Shown: positions 8,986-17,980 of the stretch, in pieces
Position numbering within the stretch: the stretch's first letter is position 1
Layout: every line of letters starts with the position of its first letter
Notes under the pieces: generated by a model
The model's database searches: none
Seen by the model: only the letters and a program-made list of their open reading frames with translations
What the model was told of the DNA's origin: nothing
Made by a program: the position numbers and the translations under genes
Source of the DNA: Bacillota bacterium
Lineage (GTDB): Bacteria > Bacillota > UBA4882 > UBA8346
Reading direction: 5' to 3'
Assembly (NCBI GenBank): GCA_023426245.1
Contig: JAFABB010000017.1
Coordinates: 124,001-188,000, forward strand
DNA length: 64,000 nucleotides

Positions 8986-10794
8986 TTATCTTACATTCTT
9001 AAAATAACGAATCTTTTCAAATTCGTCCCTCTCCAAAAATGGAGCCATATCATCCAGAGACGGGCTTACGATACGACCGTCAGATAGCACTTTGGATGAG
9101 GATTTCGGTTCGAATTTCTGGGATGGATCCAGCATAACCTCACATAAAAGGGGGCCGCGACTGGAGAGGACATTTTTCAGCACAGCATCAGTCATTTTCT
9201 CATTCTCGATACGATGATATCGAAAGCCGAATGCCTCTGAAAGCTTTTTAAAATCCGGAAACCCCACGCCATTATCCTTGTTGACACCCACTAAAGGTGG
9301 CTTAAACAGATTAGCCTGAGTCTGACGAATGGAATGATAGCCGTCATTATTCAACAGAAAGATGCAGATATCCAACTTATTATAAGAAATGGTAGCCATT
9401 TCCTGGATGTTCATCATGATACTGCCATCGCCATCCAGACAGATGACTCTCTTACCCTTTCGGGCCACAGCCACACCAAGTGCTGCCGGTAGACCATATC
9501 CCATTGCCGCACAGCCGGAATTGGTAAATAACCTCTGACCCTGTTTAATGGCACCAGCCTGGAAGGATACCACACAGGCACTGCCATTTCCAGTAACAAC
9601 TATATCATCAGATTTAAGAACCTTAAATAGCTCATCCATAAACACATAAGGATTCACCGGTCCTTCCAAGTGATGGTAGGATTCCAGTACCGCTGGATAG
9701 GCTTTCTTTACATCGTTACACCATTGTACCCAAGAGACATGGACCGGACTTACTTCATATGGTTGCTCCAACAGGAGATTCATGAACTGTTTCACATCTG
9801 CCCATACCGGTATGTCCGGATTGATGGTGGGCTTCTTTAGTTCGTTCTCATCAATATCCACAATGATTTTGTATGCGTTTTTTGCAAAATCATATTTATT
9901 ATAGCCAATCATACGTAAGTTCAGACGGCATCCCAGGCTTAAGAGTAGGTCGCAATTTTGTACGGCAAAATTGCCGGGCCGGGTGCCTAAGGTACCCGGC
10001 ATCCCAATACACAGAGGATTGTCAAAGGCAAGGATGTCTGTAGAGTTCCATGCAGTAACCACCGGGATCTGTAGTTTCTCCACAAGTCGTAAAAATTCCT
10101 CCTCAGCCCCACTCAAGTGGATACCGCCACCAGCCAATATAAGGGGAGCTTGGGCTTTCTGTATCTTTTCAAGAACTTCGCGTGCTAGCCCGATACTGAC
10201 GGCGGGAATTACCTCATCGATACACTCTACCGAATCAAAATGCCGGAGAGTGCCTGTTTCAATTTGAGTTCCCTGAACATCTAGCGGGATATCCAGCCAA
10301 ACCGGACCTCCGCGGCCATTTCGACACAAAAACCACGCTTTTTCAAGGTGATAGGCAATATCCTGCGGTTCGGTAACCATCACGGCGTATTTTGTCATAT
10401 TGGCAACGGAATGAACAATATCAAACTCTTGATCTCCTAACTGACGCAGCGGTAATTCTTGAACAGACCAAATGGTTACTTCCCGTTTAACCTGGCCACT
10501 CAAGATGAACATAGGAATAGAATCCAACCAGCCGCCAATTACACCAGTGATGGCATTTGTGCCGCCCGGGCCACTAGTAACACAAATAGTGGCAATTTTT
10601 CCGGTAAGCCGGTTATAGGCTTCTGCAGCAATGGCGCTACCTTGTTCATTATGATTATAGATACAGTGCAAGCCGTCCTTATGGCCTAACGCATCATTCA
10701 AATGCATGGCGCCACCGCCGGTAACCGTAAAGTTATGTTCGACTCCATGTTCCACAAGGAAATCAGCGATATATTGTGCTAATTTTATTTTAAT
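8986..10794 (-). CDS. Thiamine-diphosphate-dependent enzyme, acetolactate-synthase-like (ATT start)
   Basis: A 602-residue ThDP enzyme with the three-domain acetolactate synthase/pyruvate decarboxylase plan. N-terminal pyrimidine domain: VTGGGAMHLND, the catalytic Glu in NHNEQGSA, and VTSGPGGTNAI. Central domain about 190-340. C-terminal diphosphate domain: GDGSIMMNIQEMATI followed by LLNNDGYHSI. The conserved N-terminal helix (KLAQYIADFLVEHG) is encoded upstream of the first ATG/GTG/TTG candidate. The only plausible start reaching it is ATT at 10792-10794, with AAAGGGG nine bases before. It may transfer a two-carbon unit, as YerE does in making branched sugars; this is inference. Confidence 0.87.
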   Translation of the reverse strand: MKIKLAQYIADFLVEHGVEHNFTVTGGGAMHLNDALGHKDGLHCIYNHNEQGSAIAAEAYNRLTGKIATICVTSGPGGTNAITGVIGGWLDSIPMFILSGQVKREVTIWSVQELPLRQLGDQEFDIVHSVANMTKYAVMVTEPQDIAYHLEKAWFLCRNGRGGPVWLDIPLDVQGTQIETGTLRHFDSVECIDEVIPAVSIGLAREVLEKIQKAQAPLILAGGGIHLSGAEEEFLRLVEKLQIPVVTAWNSTDILAFDNPLCIGMPGTLGTRPGNFAVQNCDLLLSLGCRLNLRMIGYNKYDFAKNAYKIIVDIDENELKKPTINPDIPVWADVKQFMNLLLEQPYEVSPVHVSWVQWCNDVKKAYPAVLESYHHLEGPVNPYVFMDELFKVLKSDDIVVTGNGSACVVSFQAGAIKQGQRLFTNSGCAAMGYGLPAALGVAVARKGKRVICLDGDGSIMMNIQEMATISYNKLDICIFLLNNDGYHSIRQTQANLFKPPLVGVNKDNGVGFPDFKKLSEAFGFRYHRIENEKMTDAVLKNVLSSRGPLLCEVMLDPSQKFEPKSSSKVLSDGRIVSPSLDDMAPFLERDEFEKIRYFKNVR

Positions 10795-10839
10795 GGTAGA
10801 TTACCCCTTTAATCAATTATGATTGTTTAATTTTTCTAT

Positions 10840-12435
10840 CTAATCGCAATAATGGGATTGAGTTACGAATTCTACTTGAATCGCTTCCTTATTTTGTGTG
10901 ATAAAATTCTTTCCATAAGCATTCAGTGAATCCGCCTTTTCCTTGACAAAACTATATTCCATATTCCTATCAAAATAATTGACCGTATCTGGCGTGTATC
11001 CGTCAAAACCAACTAACGCTACTTGCTTAACACCTATCTTCATAAAGAGCTTAAACAACATAATCAAGGAATTGTCAGGAAATTCGGCTTGTTCATCAAT
11101 AAGAGCACTATAGTTAAGTTCATATGCAAATAGGCCATTTGTGTGGGTAACATTGGAAGTGGCGACAATAGGAATCTTACGATTTTCCAGCTCCGTTAGG
11201 CGGCTTGCCAGTTGCACATAACGTCGTGCATTTGTAAGAAACAAATAATCCGGCTTAACGTACCCGGGAATATAATTGATAGACAGTATCGTTGGCTTTT
11301 TCCCTTCAATATATGCCTTGATTCGTCCTTCACTTTTCACCACGCTGGTACCAGGGCCGAATACAAGTACCTCTTTACCAGTCAGCTCCCCAGAGAGTTC
11401 AGCCAACGTTGCAGTGTCATCGCACTCAGATTTTTGGTAATTAAAATACAGCTCCTCGATGTATTTAGCATCATACAACAGTTTTTTTGACTCCCCAATC
11501 TGCTGCAAAATCTCATTAATAGCTGTGATAGATAGAGTACGCTTATTCATCAAGTAAGATACATAACTGGGGTGCACCTTGTTTGAAGCTGCAATATAAA
11601 AGAACATGTTATAACCCCAAGAGGTCTTTTTGTAAATGTCTAAAATACTGGATTGAATCGCTTCCAGCATCTGACTGATATCATACTCCCTGTCGCAATG
11701 AGAGTTCATATACATACCCAACAACTCAAGCGGTGCGTTACCGGCACTTTTTCCCATTCCATAAAGGGTGCCGTCGACCAGCAAATCACGTTGGCATCCG
11801 GAATTAAGCACCGAAATAGCGTTGGCATACCCCATCTGGAAATTATTATGGGCATGATAACCTAATACAATGGTGGGATCTAAATACTTGTCCATTACCT
11901 GTACTACGTGGTTAAGATCATTTTGATGCAGCAAACCATAGGTATCTACTATCGAAACGCCATAAGGCTTTACACCGTTAGCCAGACCGATAAACTCCAA
12001 TAATTCATCTTCATTATAACTAGTAATCGAAACAGCCTGTGCAAAGACCTTATATCCAAGATCCCTCACCCGTTTGCAAAAATCAAATGCTTCATGCATG
12101 ATCTCTTTTTTAAATATAACCCGGATACCATCAAGATAACTTTCTGAAGCTGGCTGCAGATGTTCTATGCCGCAAGTGCCATAGTCTATCATGCCCACAA
12201 TCATTGCATCACCACGTTTAAGGCGGCCATATATCTTTTCAACACTGGCAGTATCAGGCATGATACTACGATTTATATCAAAAGACCGTCGTTCGTCCAA
12301 AAAACCTATTTCAATCACATCGACCTTTGAACTGACAAGGCGTTCAAAAATATTTGTTATGGTATCATGGCCAAATAGCCAGTCGTTTACATACCCTCCA
12401 TCCCGGAGGGTACAGTCTAAAAGTTTAATGCTCAT
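10840..12435 (-). CDS. DmpG/HMGL-like aldolase with C-terminal extra domain
   Basis: A 531-residue two-domain protein. Residues 1-260 form a DRE-TIM metallolyase: LLDCTLRDGGYVNDW (metal and substrate Asp/Arg), VDTYGLL, and GYHAHNNFQMGYANAI with the metal-binding His-x-His. This resembles 4-hydroxy-2-oxovalerate aldolase. Residues from about 340 to the end form a second domain with LVFGPGTSVVKSEG and ALVGFDGYTPD, recalling DUF115/sialyltransferase-like nucleotide-binding folds. The ATG has CAGGAG upstream. It is the first gene of the cassette and could make or cleave a 2-oxo acid intermediate used by the ThDP enzyme. No characterised homologue with both domains is known to me. Confidence 0.82.
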   Translation of the reverse strand: MSIKLLDCTLRDGGYVNDWLFGHDTITNIFERLVSSKVDVIEIGFLDERRSFDINRSIMPDTASVEKIYGRLKRGDAMIVGMIDYGTCGIEHLQPASESYLDGIRVIFKKEIMHEAFDFCKRVRDLGYKVFAQAVSITSYNEDELLEFIGLANGVKPYGVSIVDTYGLLHQNDLNHVVQVMDKYLDPTIVLGYHAHNNFQMGYANAISVLNSGCQRDLLVDGTLYGMGKSAGNAPLELLGMYMNSHCDREYDISQMLEAIQSSILDIYKKTSWGYNMFFYIAASNKVHPSYVSYLMNKRTLSITAINEILQQIGESKKLLYDAKYIEELYFNYQKSECDDTATLAELSGELTGKEVLVFGPGTSVVKSEGRIKAYIEGKKPTILSINYIPGYVKPDYLFLTNARRYVQLASRLTELENRKIPIVATSNVTHTNGLFAYELNYSALIDEQAEFPDNSLIMLFKLFMKIGVKQVALVGFDGYTPDTVNYFDRNMEYSFVKEKADSLNAYGKNFITQNKEAIQVEFVTQSHYCD

Positions 12436-12551
12436 ATTTTTTCACTCCTGTTATTGATTTTTTATTCCAAAATGATATCGGCCATGATATTCTCTTATTC
12501 AAGCAGAAAAAGAGTTCCCGCTTTGCTCTATGGGATACCCCATTTCTCCTT

Positions 12552-15509
12552 TCAGATTTTCTTCCGATATGCTGTAATTAAATAACCGTTTTCAACCGGT
12601 ACATAATCATTTCGAACGGAGTTAAAAATTATTTTCAATAGAGCCAACCTTTGTACACGCGATATCGACTCCATTTTCAGATATTTCTCATACTTCACGT
12701 TTAAAAAACCTAAATATCCTGTATCCCCATTAGGATTAACAATATCAGTGTTTAGAGTACGATCAATATCAGTATCAATGAAAATATATTCCGGTTTTGT
12801 TTTTTTAATTGTGTCAATGCATTGATTTACCTCTTGCTGAGAAAAGCAGAAACTTGATACCTCAAAAAATGGCATTCCACTATATTTATCGGCTAAAAAC
12901 GGCAAAATATTATCATACTTTGAGATAATATATATTTTACGATGCTTTGAATATTTTGTCATAATTCTTATGCTATCAGAAAAATATTTAGGGTCCATAG
13001 TAGATTTTAGCTTCGCTCGTTTAAAACTCCATTGATAAACTTGGTGATTTGTAAAGACTTTTTCAAATTGTGTCTTTTCATCATAGTACTTGATTACACT
13101 TGGAATATAACACATTGTCACAATCAATACTATAGTAAAGCAAAATAAAACAATTTTATTTTCCTTTAACCAGCGAATATTATCAAACAATATATACAAG
13201 ATTACAATCCCTGTTAAAGCATATATTGGCACCAAATCCAACCAATGGTCGGCTCCCCCCCCCCAAATATAATAAACTAAAAGTTCTTGAGAATAAAAGA
13301 ACAGAAAAAAAGCCAGATATTTAAGTCTATTTGATAAAGACAAAATATTAATTAATATAAAGTAGCCAATACTAAATAACACTAATAATGCTAAAAGTAC
13401 ACTTTGAGATACTGTAAAACCTAATAATCCCTTCAAAAAATATTTCGAAATTGGGTCATAAGCATTCCTAGTAAAATAAACAGCGATAAGACTCACTATA
13501 AAAGTGATAATCATAAAACCTATTTTATAATGATTCCGCTCATAGAAGTCATTACATATTTGAATTCCATAAGATACCATCATCGCTAGTAAAGCAAATA
13601 TACCAAACTGGCTATTATTCAAAATAGCCATAATAGAGAAAAAACATGACAAAATCATAAATATTAATTTGTAACTACGAAAGTATAATATAAAGAAAAG
13701 AATAACAAAAATATCAAAAAAATGCCTTATTGGATTCATTCCCGGACCTAGCATTAAAAGTTGAAAACCAATCTCATTTAAAGCAGAAAACGATAAAATC
13801 AATGTTAATAAAATATATTCTATTTGATGTTTAAATATGAGAAACAAAAGAAAGACGAAAAGTATAAAGTAAATATAATAGAATAGATAATATAATTTGA
13901 AATAATTTTGGTATGAAATTCCCCCACATACTAACATTAAATCTTTAATGACAACTGTATTTAGCCACCCATACTGCATAAAAATTTTATTAACATTTTT
14001 TCCTAGATACAGTTCATTGATAGGCCCCATAATGTGATTATGATGATGAATAACCCATCGATTCAAGATCTGCCAACGAAATTCAAAACTATTTTTGTCC
14101 CAAAAAAGCTTTTCTTCTGTAGTAAATATCCTCTTTTTTATTTGTTTTTGAAGTATCTGGTTGGATGAATATAGATCATTAATTTTTATTATTGTTGCTT
14201 TATCATCATAAATCTGCTCTAATTTTAACTTTTCTGCATATTCCATTGGTCCAATAATGCACAATGCCTGAAGCCGATCATCGTAGTAGTATTTGGTACC
14301 ACCGTTAATTGTCTTTATAAATTCGACCACCCTTGGATTTTTAGGAACATTAATAAACGTCCCGTTGATCGGTAATGGATTTGAGGTTTTATCATGTTCA
14401 ATATCGTACCGTCGATGGTCACCTAATAACAAATGCTTATTAAAAAAATCTATATTATCAATAATTTTCTTCTTGTGGTCGAAAGCTTCGTTCGACTGGA
14501 TTAAGGTTTTTTCAGGTATATTATAATATTCATTAATAAGTTTGGGCTCCTCAAAAATAAAAGGCATAAACATATGGACAGCTTGGGCCAGGACGAAAAC
14601 AAACATTATATAACATGCTATAGTAAATACTACTTTATAGTTTATCCCGTAATTTCTGATATATCGAAATGTTTGATATAGAATTCCCGATATCTCAATC
14701 CAAAACAAAAATTTTAAAATGTTTAAAGGTTTCCCGCGAAGCAAATCCATTAAATACAAACAAACAGCAATAACTAAAATAAAAGCCCCTAAAGCAATCA
14801 ATGTTTTATAATTTATCCATTTTCCCAAGAATTCACTTAAGGATTTACCGAAATTTCCCATAATAAATTTAATAATAACTCCCAAGCACTCAATCCAAAA
14901 CAAAAATCTTAAAATTTTAAATCGTATTCCATGAAGTAAACCCATCAGATACAAGCAAATTGCAATGGTAAAAATAAGAATACCTAAAACAATCAATATA
15001 TGGTTAATAGATATCTTTTTATTAAAAAATTTTATAGGAGTTACTTTATTGTCCGCGCGGCAAAAGAATAATATTCCAAAAAAAGCGATAAACCAAATGC
15101 ATATCTTAATAACTAAATATATTAAGTCATCAGAAGACATGAGCAATAATAGATTAATAATAAAAGTTAGAATTAGATATAAATTGATGTTTTCTTCTTT
15201 GATCTTCCAAAATCTTTCCATTTGGTTTTTTTTTTCAACCATTAAAAGAAAACATATACAATAATATACAAACAAAATTGCCGCACCAAATATATAGCTG
15301 AAAAGCTCATATTTTTTTTGAGGATAAAAAAATAATGGAAATAAATATTCACTCAATTTTGATATATGTGGAGGGAAAAGAATCTTGACGAACCAAGAAG
15401 AAAAGTTTAAATTAATATTAATTAGTCCCAGACTATATAGTAAAAAATGCAATAAAATAAAACGGTTTGAATTGAAAACCCTTTTTAATAAAACATTAGA
15501 ATTATCCAT
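12552..15509 (-). CDS. Large polytopic membrane protein of the polysaccharide locus
   Basis: A 985-residue integral membrane protein with many hydrophobic helices and one big non-membrane loop at roughly residues 330-510. That loop contains a histidine-rich segment, WVIHHHNHIMGP. Residues ~171-215 and ~237-281 are near copies of each other (FRF-ILRFLFWIE and PLNILKFLFWIE). GGAGGGG precedes the ATG. It follows gtrA with a 15-bp gap and may be a GT-C-type transferase using a polyprenyl-phosphate sugar, or a transporter; I do not recognise the family. A run of ten G on the coding strand (13255-13264) encodes part of IWGGGADHW near codon 749. The gene is very AT-rich. Confidence 0.8.
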   Translation of the reverse strand: MDNSNVLLKRVFNSNRFILLHFLLYSLGLININLNFSSWFVKILFPPHISKLSEYLFPLFFYPQKKYELFSYIFGAAILFVYYCICFLLMVEKKNQMERFWKIKEENINLYLILTFIINLLLLMSSDDLIYLVIKICIWFIAFFGILFFCRADNKVTPIKFFNKKISINHILIVLGILIFTIAICLYLMGLLHGIRFKILRFLFWIECLGVIIKFIMGNFGKSLSEFLGKWINYKTLIALGAFILVIAVCLYLMDLLRGKPLNILKFLFWIEISGILYQTFRYIRNYGINYKVVFTIACYIMFVFVLAQAVHMFMPFIFEEPKLINEYYNIPEKTLIQSNEAFDHKKKIIDNIDFFNKHLLLGDHRRYDIEHDKTSNPLPINGTFINVPKNPRVVEFIKTINGGTKYYYDDRLQALCIIGPMEYAEKLKLEQIYDDKATIIKINDLYSSNQILQKQIKKRIFTTEEKLFWDKNSFEFRWQILNRWVIHHHNHIMGPINELYLGKNVNKIFMQYGWLNTVVIKDLMLVCGGISYQNYFKLYYLFYYIYFILFVFLLFLIFKHQIEYILLTLILSFSALNEIGFQLLMLGPGMNPIRHFFDIFVILFFILYFRSYKLIFMILSCFFSIMAILNNSQFGIFALLAMMVSYGIQICNDFYERNHYKIGFMIITFIVSLIAVYFTRNAYDPISKYFLKGLLGFTVSQSVLLALLVLFSIGYFILINILSLSNRLKYLAFFLFFYSQELLVYYIWGGGADHWLDLVPIYALTGIVILYILFDNIRWLKENKIVLFCFTIVLIVTMCYIPSVIKYYDEKTQFEKVFTNHQVYQWSFKRAKLKSTMDPKYFSDSIRIMTKYSKHRKIYIISKYDNILPFLADKYSGMPFFEVSSFCFSQQEVNQCIDTIKKTKPEYIFIDTDIDRTLNTDIVNPNGDTGYLGFLNVKYEKYLKMESISRVQRLALLKIIFNSVRNDYVPVENGYLITAYRKKI

Positions 15510-15524
15510 TTCCCCTCCGGTGAA

Positions 15525-15935
15525 TTACTTCAAGGTACAAAAAGAAAATTTTTTATGCCCAAAATAAGTAATAAATACTATGAATGTTCCAACAATGGCT
15601 TGTGCCACAAGAGGATGGACCTTAAAAATCTCTACAAACAAAGGCAATAAAACCAAATTTATCAAAATAGAAGCACCATAAACCATCAAAAATCGGCAAT
15701 ATTCCCTGACATAATTCCCTCTAGTTTTGAAAACCAAAAACTTATAACATATATAGTTATTTAATATATTAAAGAAATAATTTATAATTAAAAGTAGCAC
15801 ATAATGTATAATCTTATGAAAACAATAGTAAAAAAAGGTATATAACAAGTATCCAAATAATGTATTCCAGATCCCAATTATCAGATATCGCCATTGTTCT
15901 CTATATTTATTTATTAAATGATTGATATCAAACAT
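15525..15935 (-). CDS. gtrA: GtrA-like membrane protein (polyprenyl-phosphate sugar flippase family)
   Basis: A 136-residue protein with four predicted transmembrane helices, matching the GtrA family. Members are thought to flip polyprenyl-phosphate-linked sugars across the inner membrane. The family pattern is visible in the first helix (FLIIGIWNTLFGYLLY-type, followed by NYFFNILNNYICYKFLVF) and in the GTFIVFITYFGHKKFSF ending. The start at 15935 has AAGGTGG upstream; the frame is open further but without signal. It stands between a methyltransferase and the 985-residue membrane protein, with gtrB upstream, forming a Gtr-like module. Confidence 0.85.
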   Translation of the reverse strand: MFDINHLINKYREQWRYLIIGIWNTLFGYLLYTFFYYCFHKIIHYVLLLIINYFFNILNNYICYKFLVFKTRGNYVREYCRFLMVYGASILINLVLLPLFVEIFKVHPLVAQAIVGTFIVFITYFGHKKFSFCTLK

Positions 15936-16066
15936 AATTATTACCACCTTATTACTCAAGTAAACAGATATCATTTATACATTATTTATAATCCGGTTTC
16001 ATTTTGCAACTAATAATTTTATGAATTTAATTAATATTTACAACCGTCTTGATTCCATAAAATCGC

Positions 16067-16933
16067 TTACTTTTGTGCAAAGCAACAAATTAGTTTAGTA
16101 CTATTTGACTTTTCAATTGAAATTTTTATATTACTAAATCCCTCACTTTGCAATAGCTGACAGATGGAATTAACTGAGAAATAATTTATATGTTCATGCA
16201 TATGCGTAAACATGCCAGGTTTTAACATCGAAATAAAATCGGTAAACCGAAATAATAATAACGCCGTTTGTTGAAATATTCTTTTAATTAAAGTTCCGCT
16301 ACAATATGGTTGTTCATAAGGTACTTCCAAATAAAAGATCGTTTTATCATGAGTCATTTTATTAATTTGTTGAATAATACTTCTTGGAAATGAAACGTGC
16401 TCTAACACATTAGAACAGATCACAAAATCATAAACGCCGCAAGAAGAATCATCCACTTTTTCGATGTTAGGTAGCAATTCAACATTGGATATCTCATAAA
16501 CATATTTCTTCGCCTCATTAAAAATTTGGTCAATTAATTGGCCTTTATCTCCTCCAAAATCCAAAATAGATTTAATTTTGACATTTAAAACAGGAGGGTA
16601 GGCTTTATATAATTTAATCAATAATTCACGTCGATTATTAAGATGATCATTATTATTAAATAATGTATCATTAAACCTGTTTGTATACCAAGGCTCATGC
16701 TTATTTCTTTGCTTAATATAATTTTTATCACGATATCCTGAATATAGTTTATTCATTTCATCGTCATCCAAACGAAGATTAAAAAACATAAACCCACACT
16801 TTTTACATTCCAGCAAATTTATTTTAAATGGTTTCTTATTAAAAACTCTCTCTGCAATAAATGGGACAACAATCGCATTATGCTTTTTAGTACCACAGTT
16901 GCCACAGATTAAGCAATTTTCTATTGTTTTCAT
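16067..16933 (-). CDS. SAM-dependent methyltransferase with N-terminal zinc-binding domain
   Basis: A 288-residue class I methyltransferase. The N-terminus has two cysteine pairs (CLICGNC and CKKCGF) typical of the zinc domain of sugar C-methyltransferases. The SAM site is ILDFGGDKGQL at ~123-133, followed by a VICSNVLEHV motif. C- or O-methylation of a nucleotide sugar or of the glycan chain is likely given the setting. It sits between gtrB and gtrA in the minus-strand locus. The exact position methylated cannot be told. Confidence 0.83.
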   Translation of the reverse strand: MKTIENCLICGNCGTKKHNAIVVPFIAERVFNKKPFKINLLECKKCGFMFFNLRLDDDEMNKLYSGYRDKNYIKQRNKHEPWYTNRFNDTLFNNNDHLNNRRELLIKLYKAYPPVLNVKIKSILDFGGDKGQLIDQIFNEAKKYVYEISNVELLPNIEKVDDSSCGVYDFVICSNVLEHVSFPRSIIQQINKMTHDKTIFYLEVPYEQPYCSGTLIKRIFQQTALLLFRFTDFISMLKPGMFTHMHEHINYFSVNSICQLLQSEGFSNIKISIEKSNSTKLICCFAQK

Positions 16934-17003
16934 TTTCTCTCTTCCCTATCATTAATTGTATAAAATCTAAATCAAACAACTACTTTGTTCATAAATAATC
17001 CAT

Positions 17004-17948
17004 CTATTTTAAGCCGATTTTTTCTTTCACAACATAATTTGGTCTTTGTTTAACTTCTTCATAAATCAACCCAATATACTCACCAATCACACCAAGCATT
17101 GTAAACAAAAAACCAAATAAAAGCAAGATAACTCCCAGCAAAGTTCCAAAACCTGGAAAAGGAACTCCCCAAAACATTGCTTTCACAAATAAAGTAATTA
17201 AAAATAAAAATGAAAGGACGGATAAAGTGCTTCCTAGTAATAGAATAAATTTCAATGGAATATACGAATGAGCAAATATCCCTTTAAATGCCAATTCTAA
17301 GACCTTAAGAGTATGAGCATTGGATTTGCCGGCATATCTAGGCGTCCTCTCACGCTCAATACCGATGGTCTTAAATCCGGCCCAAGCAAATAAACCTCTT
17401 ACAAAACGATTCCGTTCCTGCATGGAGTTTATCACTAGATAAACTTTTTTGTCGACAAGCCGGAAATCGCTGACATTGCGAGGAATCATTCCATCCGTTA
17501 ATTTATTGGCAACCCAGTAAAAAATTTGAGAATTCAATTTACGGATCAGGCCTGTTCCATTTCTTTTAGTTACGACCTGATAAACGCAATCATAACCTTC
17601 TTCCCATTTTTTGATAAAATCTGTTATCAACTCGGGAGGATCCTGTAAATCGGCAGCCATGGTCACAGCTGCATCCCCGGATGCGTAATTCAATCCGGCT
17701 GTGAGTCCACCATCCATACGAAAGTTACGGGATAATTGAATGATTTTAAAACGGGGATCTTGTTGATTAATTTCTATCAGCCGTATATATGTATTATCAA
17801 TTGAACCATTTTCGATCATAATAGTTTCAAAATCATACTTGGAATTGGTTTCAAAAACCTTTTGTAAACGATCTGTCAATTCAAAGACTGAATCTTCTTC
17901 GTTATAAGCCGGAACAATGATTGAAATTAATTTCTTATTGTCAATCAT
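17004..17948 (-). CDS. gtrB: Polyprenyl-phosphate glycosyltransferase (GtrB/DPM1-like)
   Basis: A 314-residue GT2 enzyme that moves a hexose from a nucleotide sugar to polyprenyl phosphate at the cytoplasmic face. Motifs are ISIIVPAYNEEDSV, ENGSIDNT, VTMAADLQDPPELI (the DxD-like site of this family) and RNRFVRGLFAWAGF. Two C-terminal transmembrane helices (about 230-255 and 265-295) match GtrB. The product would be flipped by GtrA, encoded two genes downstream. The start is the ATG at 17948 with GGAGGTC upstream. Confidence 0.9.
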   Translation of the reverse strand: MIDNKKLISIIVPAYNEEDSVFELTDRLQKVFETNSKYDFETIMIENGSIDNTYIRLIEINQQDPRFKIIQLSRNFRMDGGLTAGLNYASGDAAVTMAADLQDPPELITDFIKKWEEGYDCVYQVVTKRNGTGLIRKLNSQIFYWVANKLTDGMIPRNVSDFRLVDKKVYLVINSMQERNRFVRGLFAWAGFKTIGIERERTPRYAGKSNAHTLKVLELAFKGIFAHSYIPLKFILLLGSTLSVLSFLFLITLFVKAMFWGVPFPGFGTLLGVILLLFGFLFTMLGVIGEYIGLIYEEVKQRPNYVVKEKIGLK

Positions 17949-17980
17949 CAGTGGAGACCTCCGAATTTATTTTATATAAA

